The position numbers and the translations under genes are program-made. The notes below the pieces were generated by a model, which worked only from the letters and a program-made list of their open reading frames with translations, was not told the origin of the DNA and made no database searches. From the NCBI GenBank assembly GCA_948902155.1, contig CAQVQZ010000057.1:1-11319 (forward strand): 11,319 bases of DNA, written 5' to 3'. Positions 5,282 through 11,319 of this stretch are shown here, piece after piece (positions within the stretch are counted from its first letter, which is position 1; each line of letters starts with the position of its first letter). The DNA comes from an uncultured Oscillibacter sp. GTDB lineage: Bacteria; Bacillota_A; Clostridia; Oscillospirales; Oscillospiraceae.

Positions 5282-7060
5282 GTGTATCAGGCGCTCTATC
5301 GAAAATGGAGGCCGAAGACCTTTGCCGACGTCATCGGACAGGCCCATGTCACGGAGACCCTCCGCCGCCAGGTAGCCGAGGGCCGGATCTCCCACGCCTA
5401 CCTTTTCACCGGCACCCGCGGCACCGGCAAGACCACCTGCGCCAAAATTTTGGCCAAGGCGGTCAATTGTGAACATCCCGTGAACGGCGACCCCTGCGGG
5501 CAATGTTCCTCCTGTTTGGGCATCGAAAACGGCAGTTTTCTGGACGTTTTGGAGCTGGATGCGGCGTCCAATAACGGCGTGGACCAGGTCCGGGCCCTGC
5601 GGGACGAAGCCATCTACTCCCCCGCCAACGTGCGCATGCGGGTCTACATCGTGGACGAGGTCCACATGCTCTCCACCGCCGCCTTCAACGCCCTGCTGAA
5701 GATTCTGGAGGAGCCGCCGGAGCACCTGATGTTCATTCTTGCCACGACGGAGCTGCACAAGGTCCCGGCGACGATCTTATCCCGCTGTCAGCGCTTCTCC
5801 TTCCGGCGCATCCAGCCCAAGGACGTGGCGGACAGGCTCTCTTATGTGGCGGGGCAGGAGGGCATCGGCCTGACGCCGGACGGCGCGGAGCTCTTGAGCA
5901 GACTGGCCGACGGGGCTTTGCGGGACGGGCTCAGCTTATTGGACCAGTGTGCCGCCGCCGGGGGGACCATTGACGCCGCCGCCGTGCTGGACGTGCTGGG
6001 CCTGGCGGGCAATTTGCAGACCGCCCAGATGATGGAGCTGATTCTAAGCCGGGACGCCCAGGGCGCTCTGCTGCTGCTGGACCGGCTCTATCAGGGCGGC
6101 AAGGACATGGGGGCGGTGCTCTCGGAGCTCTCCACCCTCACCAGGGACCTGCTCCTGCGAAAGACCGCCCCGGAGGGAGGCGCGGCCCTGCTCTCCGGCG
6201 GCTTCGACGCCGCCGCCCTGGACCGCCTGGGGCAGAAGGGTTCCGCCAGCCGCTTCCTTCACATCGCCTCCACCCTCCAAGGGGCCTCGGCGGACCTTTA
6301 CGCCAGCGCCAACCGGAGGCTGGACACGGAGCTGTGCCTGCTCCGGCTGTGCGACGAAAGCCTCTCCGGCGACCTGACCGCCCTGGAAACCCGCATCCGC
6401 CGCCTGGAGGACAACCAGTCCGCACGGGCCGAACTGCGGGCCGTTCCGCCCCCTCCGGCGGCACCCCCCGCCGCGCCGGAAAACAAGAAGGCAGTCCTGG
6501 ACCCGCCACCCTGGGAAGAGGCCCCGGCGGCAAAATCCGACCCGCCACCCTGGGACGAGCCGCCTCTGCCGGAGGAACCGCCCCTGCCCGAAGAGCCGCC
6601 CATGATGGACGAGCCGGGCCAGCGGGTCTATGACATTCCCGAAGACGCGCCGCCTGCCAGGCCGGAACCCGTTTCCCCAGAACCGGCGGCAATTGCTGTT
6701 CCGGCGGAGACCGCGGGGAGGCCCGCCGGGGCCGCAAAGGCCGTGGACGGCGGGTGGTGGAGGACCTTGACGGAAAACTGCAAGGGGCGTCTGCCGCCCA
6801 TGTACCGGCCCTTCCTGGGCATGTGCTCCGGCGTGCTGGAGGGCGACCTGCTCACCGTCTACGCCCCGGACCAGCTCACCATGGGCCGTCTCGACAACGA
6901 CCGGGTCCGGGAGGTCCTGGCCCAGGAGGCGGAGGCCCTTGCCGGGGTTCCGGTGCGGATGATCCTCCAGACCGGGGAGCCGCCCCAGGCCGCGCCGGAG
7001 GAAAACATGAAAAATCTGCTGCGGTTCAGTCGGCAGTTTGACAACATCGAAATCAAATAA
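5282..7060 (+). CDS. dnaX: DNA polymerase III subunit gamma/tau (clamp loader ATPase)
   Basis: This is the motor subunit of the clamp loader, which uses ATP to open and load the beta sliding clamp and organises the replisome. The 592-residue product shows Walker A GTRGTGKT (44-51), zinc-binding cysteines at 63, 72, 75 and 78, Walker B VYIVDEVHML (121-130), sensor 1 ILATTE (152-157) and the SRC motif with the arginine finger (167-169). A Pro/Glu-rich linker follows (about 385-490) with two DPPPW motifs and PLPEEP repeats, then a C-terminal domain (WWRTLTENCKGRLP onward) like the tau-type tail of other Clostridia. The GTG start at 5282 is set by AAAGGAGGGG (5266-5275) and the family beginning YQALYRKWRP; an open frame continues upstream but lacks these signals. 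ybaB follows after 13 nt. Confidence 0.97.
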   Translation: MYQALYRKWRPKTFADVIGQAHVTETLRRQVAEGRISHAYLFTGTRGTGKTTCAKILAKAVNCEHPVNGDPCGQCSSCLGIENGSFLDVLELDAASNNGVDQVRALRDEAIYSPANVRMRVYIVDEVHMLSTAAFNALLKILEEPPEHLMFILATTELHKVPATILSRCQRFSFRRIQPKDVADRLSYVAGQEGIGLTPDGAELLSRLADGALRDGLSLLDQCAAAGGTIDAAAVLDVLGLAGNLQTAQMMELILSRDAQGALLLLDRLYQGGKDMGAVLSELSTLTRDLLLRKTAPEGGAALLSGGFDAAALDRLGQKGSASRFLHIASTLQGASADLYASANRRLDTELCLLRLCDESLSGDLTALETRIRRLEDNQSARAELRAVPPPPAAPPAAPENKKAVLDPPPWEEAPAAKSDPPPWDEPPLPEEPPLPEEPPMMDEPGQRVYDIPEDAPPARPEPVSPEPAAIAVPAETAGRPAGAAKAVDGGWWRTLTENCKGRLPPMYRPFLGMCSGVLEGDLLTVYAPDQLTMGRLDNDRVREVLAQEAEALAGVPVRMILQTGEPPQAAPEENMKNLLRFSRQFDNIEIK

Positions 7061-7073
7061 AGGAGAGATCGAC

Positions 7074-7433
7074 ATGGGTTACAGCGCCCGCCGCGGATTC
7101 AACAGCGGCAGTATGAAGGCCACCGGCGCACAGCGCCAGGCCGAGGTCCAGCAGAAAATCGCCCAGATGCAGGAGGCTATGAACGCCGCCCAGACGGAGG
7201 TGGAAAACCGCAGCTTCACCGCCAGCGTAGGCGGCGGCGCGGTGGAGGCCGTGGCCAGCGGCAAGAAGGAACTGGTGAGCCTCACCATCAAGCCCGAGGC
7301 CGTGGACCCCGAGGACGTGGAGATGCTTCAGGACCTGGTGGTCTCCGCCGTCAACGAGGCCCTGCGCCAGGCCGGGGACGCCATGGACAAGGCCATGGAC
7401 AGCATCACCGGCGGCCTGAACTTAGGAATCTGA
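7074..7433 (+). CDS. ybaB: YbaB/EbfC-family nucleoid-associated protein
   Basis: This is a small cytoplasmic DNA-binding protein of 119 residues; family members form a tweezer-like dimer that binds DNA and are often encoded between dnaX and recR. The sequence fits: an N-terminal helical region (AEVQQKIAQMQEAMNAAQ), the beta core FTASVGGGAVEAVASGKKELVSLTIKPEAVDPEDVEML, then LQDLVVSAVNEALRQA and a C-terminal tail. The N-terminus carries a basic extra stretch (GYSARRGFNSGSMKATGAQ) before the core. ATG 7074 is preceded by AAAGGAGAG at ideal spacing; an upstream in-frame ATG at 7038 lies inside dnaX. It is translated just after dnaX and almost certainly co-transcribed with it. The usual next gene, recR, is not here. 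Confidence 0.94.
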   Translation: MGYSARRGFNSGSMKATGAQRQAEVQQKIAQMQEAMNAAQTEVENRSFTASVGGGAVEAVASGKKELVSLTIKPEAVDPEDVEMLQDLVVSAVNEALRQAGDAMDKAMDSITGGLNLGI

Positions 7434-7436
7434 GTC

Positions 7437-7500
7437 AGATAGGAGATAGAAGATAGGAGATCGGAGATGTTCCGATTCCCTTATCTCCTATCTCCTATCT
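7437..7500 (+). repeat. Long imperfect hairpin made of purine-rich tandem repeats
   Basis: The left arm (7437-7465) is built from AGATAGGAGAT-like units and the right arm (7471-7500) is its pyrimidine-rich complement, with GATGT as the loop. The outer 13 nt (AGATAGGAGATAG against CTATCTCCTATCT) pair perfectly; the inner part has one mismatch and a few bulges, then TCGGA/TCCGA closes the loop. There is no U-tract, so it is not a standard terminator. It begins 3 nt after the ybaB stop and ends 26 nt before the DUF4127 gene. The left arm carries several AGGAG ribosome-binding-like cores that the hairpin would hide. Confidence 0.75.
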
Positions 7501-7526
7501 CATGCCTGAATCGAAGTGGAGTGGTT

Positions 7527-9299
7527 ATGAAAAAACAGGTTTTTGCGTTGTTTTTAGCTTTGGCGCTACTAGGGGGATGCGCGCCCGGAAGGACGGAGCC
7601 GCTGCCTTATCCGGAACCCGCCGCGTCCGAGCCGGGGAAGACCATCGCTTACGTGCCCCTGGACGACCGGCCGGACAACGTGGAGCGGGTGGTCTATCTG
7701 GCGGAGTCCCTGGGGTACGCCCTGGAAATGCCGGAGAGGGATTTGTACCGGACGGCGCTGGACCGTCAGCCGCTGAACGAGAACGGGACCCAGCACGGGG
7801 ACATGGAGCGGCTTTGTCAATGGGTGCTGGAACAGGAGGCGGCGGGGTGCGACCGCTACATCCTCTCCCTGGACCAGCTGCTCTCCGGGGGGCTGGTGAG
7901 CTCCCGGTCCATGACGGGGTACGAGCTTCCCGGCGGCGGGACCGTGAACGCTATGCTGGAGGAGCTTTTGACGGCCCTCTCCGCCGACGGGAAAAACGTG
8001 GTCTGGCTGCTGGATTCCGTCATGCGACTGGCCCCTACCGTGGGCTATGAGGGGGGGAACCTGGAGGAATACGCCGCGATCCGGGACTTCGGTTCCCTGC
8101 CCCGGCGGACGCTGGAGGGAGAGGCCCTGAACCTGGAGGACATCGGCGAGAGTTACTGGTGGGGGCCTGACGGAGAGGACCTCCGGGCCCGGGCCAAGGC
8201 GGAGGGAACCTATGAAGCCGCCCTCCGGAGCCTGCGCTCCCGGGAGCGGAAGATGGTGCTCTCCTATGTGGTGCAGGACACGCTGGCCCAGCCGGGGTAT
8301 GAGAATTTCCGGCTTTTGATCGGCATCGACGATTCCTCTTTTGAGGACTGCATCCAGAAGAATGAAATCGCTTTCCTCCGGCAGGGGCTGCGGTCCGGGG
8401 AGGACGGGGGGAAATGGGACTGGATTCTCTCCGGGGTGGATGATCTGGCCTTCAAGGCTGTGGCGCGGCTGTACCTGGACGAGACGGACTGGGCGGGGGC
8501 GGATGTTTCCGTCGCCTACACCGGGGGCACGGAGGGCGAGCCCGCCTGTGAGTACGACTTCCAGCCCCTGACGGAGATCATGGCGGAACATCTGGAATTT
8601 TTCGGCCTGACAGAAGTCCCCTGGAACAGCGGCGAGGAGTTCAACATCCAGGTGCTGACCTTTCCCGACGAACAAGAGCGCGCCGCCGGTTATTGGAAGC
8701 AGGTGGTTGCGAATCTCGGGGACAACCGGCGGGACGGACTGCCCACGGTGCTCATCGACGCCGGCAATCTGGGCTATGGGCGGGACTTCCACCAGGGCCT
8801 GACCAGGGAGGCGGAACTGGGCTGGCTCCTGGCCTACTCCGGGATGCTGGACATGGCCATCGTCACCGGGACCGCTTTGAGCCATGGCGTGGCCCGGTAC
8901 GCCGTTTTGAGGAACAGGGAGAACTCCGATTCCATGGACCGGGCCTGGGCCAGGACGCTGGCGGACAGCGTGCTCAAGGATTTCTGCTACAAGGGCGTGG
9001 TGCGGTATGATCTGCTGGGCTATATCGCCCCCCCCCTGAACGGCCGCGCCGACAACTTCTGGGACCCGGAGCTGGACCGGGAGGACCTGCTCCGCCGTTT
9101 GGAGAAGGGGATGAAGAAGGAGACGGGGCCGGTCATCCGCAATCTGGAGAAGAGTTCCTTCCTCTCCGCCGTCTCCGCCGGTGGGGGGGCCGAAGAGCGG
9201 CACTGGGGCGGCGTGGCCTTGGAGAATTACCGCTTCCCCTGGGACCGGGCCTTTGAGATCGGGATGGATATCCGGCTGGGGGAGTTTCGGGAGAATTGA
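7527..9299 (+). CDS. DUF4127 family lipoprotein of unknown function
   Basis: This 590-residue protein has a lipoprotein signal peptide: KK, a hydrophobic run, and the lipobox LGGC with Cys18, so it should be anchored on the outer face of the membrane. The mature part matches DUF4127 in its motifs: VPLDDRP (43-49), DQLLSGGLVSSR (116-127), GIDDSSFED (266-274), GVDDLA (303-308), IDAGNLGYGRD (410-420) and TGTALSHG (447-454). The recurrent acidic pairs and glycine-rich turns look enzymatic, but no reaction is established for the family as far as I know. ATG 7527 is preceded by GGAGTGG; an in-frame ATG at 7467 lies within the hairpin and would ruin the signal peptide. I see no good promoter in the 93-nt gap, so it may be read through from dnaX-ybaB. 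A shared terminator follows. Confidence 0.85.
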   Translation: MKKQVFALFLALALLGGCAPGRTEPLPYPEPAASEPGKTIAYVPLDDRPDNVERVVYLAESLGYALEMPERDLYRTALDRQPLNENGTQHGDMERLCQWVLEQEAAGCDRYILSLDQLLSGGLVSSRSMTGYELPGGGTVNAMLEELLTALSADGKNVVWLLDSVMRLAPTVGYEGGNLEEYAAIRDFGSLPRRTLEGEALNLEDIGESYWWGPDGEDLRARAKAEGTYEAALRSLRSRERKMVLSYVVQDTLAQPGYENFRLLIGIDDSSFEDCIQKNEIAFLRQGLRSGEDGGKWDWILSGVDDLAFKAVARLYLDETDWAGADVSVAYTGGTEGEPACEYDFQPLTEIMAEHLEFFGLTEVPWNSGEEFNIQVLTFPDEQERAAGYWKQVVANLGDNRRDGLPTVLIDAGNLGYGRDFHQGLTREAELGWLLAYSGMLDMAIVTGTALSHGVARYAVLRNRENSDSMDRAWARTLADSVLKDFCYKGVVRYDLLGYIAPPLNGRADNFWDPELDREDLLRRLEKGMKKETGPVIRNLEKSSFLSAVSAGGGAEERHWGGVALENYRFPWDRAFEIGMDIRLGEFREN

Positions 9300-9311
9300 A
9301 ATTGTGCGTGA

Positions 9312-9343
9312 AAAAGCCTCCGTCCAAAAGGACGGAGGCTTTT
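9312..9343. terminator. Bidirectional terminator between convergent genes
   Basis: GCCTCCGTCC (9316-9325) and GGACGGAGGC (9330-9339) form a perfect 10-bp stem with an AAAA loop, flanked by AAAA on the left and TTTT on the right. It therefore ends transcripts from both the DUF4127 gene (plus) and the membrane protein gene (minus). Confidence 0.93.
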
Positions 9344-9356
9344 ATCGGCATTTCGT

Positions 9357-10097
9357 TTACAGCTGCTTCACCGTGTAATACACCGCCAGGGCGAAGAGGA
9401 CGATGCCCAGGGCCCACATGGCGTAATACGCCACCGTGGCGCTGAACAGGCCCAGCACGATGCCCGCGGCGGACAGGCCGCAGGACACATAGAGCGGCAG
9501 GAGGTCCGCGTCGGGAGAGAGGAATTTGTCCAGCTTGCCGTTCTTCGCCAGGTAGCACAGACCGGCCAGGAGAAGGATATAGACCACGGAGAGGACCTTC
9601 ACGGGCATTCCCAGGGTCAGGCTGCTGAACAGGCGGCGGCACACCCACAGCACCACCAGGGAAATGCTCAAAATCGTCAGGGACAGGGAGCACTCCCGCT
9701 CGTAGAAAGCCCACAGAACGCTGAGGACCATCACCACCGGCACCACGACGCTCAGCAGCATCACGGCGGGCTCCACATACGTCCGGACCAGCAGGCTCCC
9801 CGCGCCGAAGAAGAGGCCGGTGGCCGTCAGGCACCAGCCGGTCAGGCGCTTGCGCTTGTCCGCCTTCCACAGGACGCTCAGCACCACGCCCACGACCAGC
9901 ACCACCGCGCCCAGGCCCGCGAAGATCAGCAGACGGTCATACCAGATCAGAACTTCCGTCGACACATCGCCGTGGATGTAGTATTTGCGCAGGGCCAGCA
10001 GATAGAACTCCGCCAGGCAGGCCGCAAGGAAAAAAATCGTGGCGCCGTACAGGGAATTGTCCCGCTTCATAGACTTTCCGTTCGGATTCTTTGCCAT
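9357..10097 (-). CDS. Uncharacterised eight-helix membrane protein
   Basis: I do not recognise a family. The 246-residue product is almost entirely hydrophobic, with about eight predicted membrane segments: residues 16-36, 56-77, 85-104, 111-132, 138-158, 167-185, 199-221 and 222-243. The N-terminus (MAKNPNGKSMKRDN) and the KADKRKR loop are basic, so both are probably cytoplasmic. No catalytic motif, transporter signature or signal peptide is evident. ATG 10097 has GGAGG upstream with a 9-nt spacer and is preferred over the in-frame ATG at 10070. It has its own strong promoter and shares a terminator with the convergent DUF4127 gene. It is divergent from an apbE-type gene, but each has a separate promoter, so a functional link is only a possibility. 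Confidence 0.85.
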   Translation of the reverse strand: MAKNPNGKSMKRDNSLYGATIFFLAACLAEFYLLALRKYYIHGDVSTEVLIWYDRLLIFAGLGAVVLVVGVVLSVLWKADKRKRLTGWCLTATGLFFGAGSLLVRTYVEPAVMLLSVVVPVVMVLSVLWAFYERECSLSLTILSISLVVLWVCRRLFSSLTLGMPVKVLSVVYILLLAGLCYLAKNGKLDKFLSPDADLLPLYVSCGLSAAGIVLGLFSATVAYYAMWALGIVLFALAVYYTVKQL

Positions 10098-10113
10098 TTA
10101 TCAAGACCTCCAA

Positions 10114-10158
10114 GGTGTTTTTTCTTTTCAAAATGCCCGGCGGAACACACCTCCGCCG
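10114..10158 (-). promoter_or_regulatory. Structured leader of the membrane protein gene (possible pseudoknot)
   Basis: In the predicted minus-strand leader, CGGCGGA (10158-10152) and TCCGCCG (10144-10138) form a 7-bp stem with loop GGTGTGT. Five loop bases (GGTGT) can pair with ACACC at 10118-10114, immediately upstream of the GGAGG ribosome binding site, with an A-rich linker in between. This is an H-type pseudoknot geometry, but 5 bp could arise by chance. It matches no riboswitch class I know. Confidence 0.35.
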
Positions 10159-10170
10159 ACACGCTTAAAT

Positions 10171-10199
10171 AGTATAGCAGACTTTTTCCTCTTTTGCAA
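10171..10199 (-). promoter_or_regulatory. Sigma-A promoter of the membrane protein gene
   Basis: On the minus strand TTGCAA (10199-10194) and TATACT (10176-10171) are 17 nt apart, with TG near the -10 box. The transcript should begin near 10164, giving a leader of about 67 nt that contains a stable hairpin. Confidence 0.87.
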
Positions 10200-10249
10200 G
10201 GCCCTTCCTGCCAGGTTTTTTATTTTTTCGCCCAATCTCCTGTTTCCCG

Positions 10250-10278
10250 TTGAGATGCGGCCCGGGGCGTGCTATACT
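10250..10278 (+). promoter_or_regulatory. Sigma-A promoter of the apbE-type gene
   Basis: TTGAGA (10250-10255) and TATACT (10273-10278) are 17 nt apart, with TG two bases before the -10 box. The predicted start is near 10285, about 25 nt before the ATG; AAGAGG at 10298-10303 serves as the ribosome binding site. Confidence 0.87.
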
Positions 10279-10309
10279 ATAGGAATCACAACCAGACAAG
10301 AGGATTGCT

Positions 10310-11319
10310 ATGAAACGTCTTACCGCATATGTTTTACTGCTGGCCCTGCTCCTCACCGGCTGCGGCGGGTCCGTGGACCCGGACGAGGCCCAGGAGAGCA
10401 TCCAGGTCATCGCCATGGACACCGCCATGCTCATCACCACCTACGGGGAACGTTCCCCCGCCGCCGCCTACGCCTGCGAGGATACCATCCGGGACCTGGA
10501 GGCCAAGCTCTCCCGGACGGACCCGGACAGCGAGGTCTCCCGGCTCAACGCCGCCGGGGGAGCGGTCCTGGAGGTGGGGGAGGACCTCGGCGTCCTCTTG
10601 GACGCCGCCGCCTATTATCAATTTACAACAGGCGGCGCTTTCAACATCGCCATTGCTCCGCTGGCCTCCGCCTGGGGCTTTACGGAGGACCACTTCCGGG
10701 TCCCCTCCCAGGAGGAAATCAGCGGGCTTTTGAAACTGGTGAACGGCTTCTCCCTCCAGCAGACGCCGGAAGGCGTGGCCCTGGGACCGGGGCAGTCCAT
10801 CGACCTGGGGGCCATCGCCAAGGGCTACGCCGCGGACAAAATTGTGCAGGTCCTCCAGGAGTACGAGGTTCCCCGGGCCAACATCAACCTGGGGGGCAAC
10901 GTCCTGGCCTACGGCACCCGGCCCGGCGGCGCCCCCTGGCGGGTGGGCATCCAGGACCCAAAGCGGACCGATGAGCCCAACGCCTTCGCCGGGGTGCTGG
11001 AGCTGGAGGATTCCTTTGCCGTCACCTCCGGGGGCTACCAGCGGTATTTTGAGGAAAACGGGAAACGCTATCACCACATCCTCGACCCCGCTACCGGATA
11101 CCCGGCGGACAGCGGGCTGGCCTCCGTCACCGTGGTGGCGGACTGCGGAGAGGGCTCCGGCCTTTCCGGCATGATGTGCGACGCCCTCTCCACCGCCCTC
11201 TTCATCATGGGGGAGGAAACGGCCCTGGACTTCCGGCGGAACTGGAGCGGCCTCCCCTTCGAGCTAGTTCTGATCACGGAGGACGGCCGGGTAGTGGCCA
11301 CCGGGGGACTGGCGGACCG
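10310..11319 (+). CDS. apbE: FAD:protein FMN transferase lipoprotein ApbE (3' end cut by window edge)
   Basis: ApbE enzymes transfer FMN from FAD to a threonine or serine of target flavoproteins (for example Rnf/Nqr subunits or extracellular electron-transfer proteins) in a Mg-dependent reaction. The visible 336 residues begin with a lipoprotein signal (MKRLTAYVLLLALLLTGC, Cys18), placing the enzyme outside the cytoplasmic membrane. Family motifs appear in order: MDTAMLITTYG (36-46), DPDSEVSRLNA (71-81), DLGAIAKGYAAD (165-176), NLGGN (193-197), VTSGGYQRYF (238-247), HHILDPATGYP (255-265) and DALSTALF (291-298), the last holding the acidic and threonine metal ligands of the family. The frame stays open to the last base; family length suggests only a few residues are missing. 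Its own promoter drives it. Its flavoprotein partner is not in the window. Confidence 0.96.
   Translation, partial: MKRLTAYVLLLALLLTGCGGSVDPDEAQESIQVIAMDTAMLITTYGERSPAAAYACEDTIRDLEAKLSRTDPDSEVSRLNAAGGAVLEVGEDLGVLLDAAAYYQFTTGGAFNIAIAPLASAWGFTEDHFRVPSQEEISGLLKLVNGFSLQQTPEGVALGPGQSIDLGAIAKGYAADKIVQVLQEYEVPRANINLGGNVLAYGTRPGGAPWRVGIQDPKRTDEPNAFAGVLELEDSFAVTSGGYQRYFEENGKRYHHILDPATGYPADSGLASVTVVADCGEGSGLSGMMCDALSTALFIMGEETALDFRRNWSGLPFELVLITEDGRVVATGGLAD

Noticed and set aside
6470..6500. Programmed -1 frameshift in dnaX that would produce a short gamma form, as in E. coli
   Set aside because: No A AAA AAG-type slippery heptamer is in the reading frame; the only A-rich spot encodes Glu-Asn-Lys-Lys and cannot re-pair in the -1 frame.
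6044..7075. Antisense frame opposite the dnaX 3' half
   Set aside because: It is the complement of the proline-rich linker and clamp-loader domain; glycine/arginine-rich with no ribosome binding site.
7569..9203. A 544-codon open frame on the minus strand opposite the DUF4127 gene
   Set aside because: The plus strand shows a signal peptide and conserved motifs; the antisense product is compositionally biased and unrecognisable.
10201..10236. Terminator-like T-runs between the divergent genes
   Set aside because: The only stem before the T-runs is a 3-4 bp CCTG/CAGG pair, too weak; the T-rich sequence is better explained as AT-rich promoter upstream DNA.

Overview
The window looks like a chromosomal segment of a GC-rich, endospore-forming member of the Clostridia, most likely Oscillospiraceae (Flavonifractor/Oscillibacter-like). 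The reasons are the Firmicutes-type gene order yqfC-yqfD-phoH and ffs-dnaX-ybaB, two sporulation-family genes, strong GGAGG-type ribosome binding sites, canonical TTGNNN-N17-TATNNT promoters in AT-richer gaps, and GC-rich palindromic repeats between genes. The genus is inferred by eye, not measured.

Layout. Positions 1-1850 (minus strand) carry a sporulation-associated operon, yqfC > yqfD > phoH, with phoH cut by the left edge. In Bacillus subtilis this order continues into pgpH, ybeY, dgkA and era, so those genes may lie off the left edge. A YlbJ-like nucleoside-recognition (gate) membrane protein is divergent from yqfC at 1937-2848. The short gap between them holds sequences resembling sigma-E promoters on both strands. 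From 2849 to 3277 there is no gene, only a MITE-like inverted repeat, a nested hairpin element and the terminator of the next gene. A stand-alone AraC-family regulator with a TTG start lies at 3278-4135 (minus) behind a clear sigma-A promoter.

The 1.1-kb gap at 4136-5281 has no convincing protein gene. It does contain the SRP RNA gene ffs (4725-4863) with its own promoter, and it also holds degenerate repeats and three copies of an 8-mer ahead of dnaX. dnaX (5282-7060, GTG start) and ybaB (7074-7433) follow as a tight pair. recR, the usual next gene in Firmicutes, is absent. Instead there is a long purine/pyrimidine hairpin (7437-7500) and a DUF4127 lipoprotein gene (7527-9299).

A bidirectional terminator separates that gene from a convergent, unrecognised eight-helix membrane protein (9357-10097, minus). 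The membrane gene is divergent from an ApbE-type FAD:protein FMN transferase lipoprotein (10310 to the right edge, incomplete). Both have near-consensus promoters.

Working together: the left block belongs to sporulation and RNA metabolism; the centre is housekeeping (protein targeting, replication clamp loading, nucleoid-associated protein); the right end encodes three envelope-associated proteins of which only ApbE has a predictable reaction. I see no CRISPR array, tRNA, rRNA, phage or intact transposon. The most promising leads are the DUF4127 lipoprotein with its hairpin leader, the compact SRP RNA with an unusually perfect helix, and the structured intergenic repeats.
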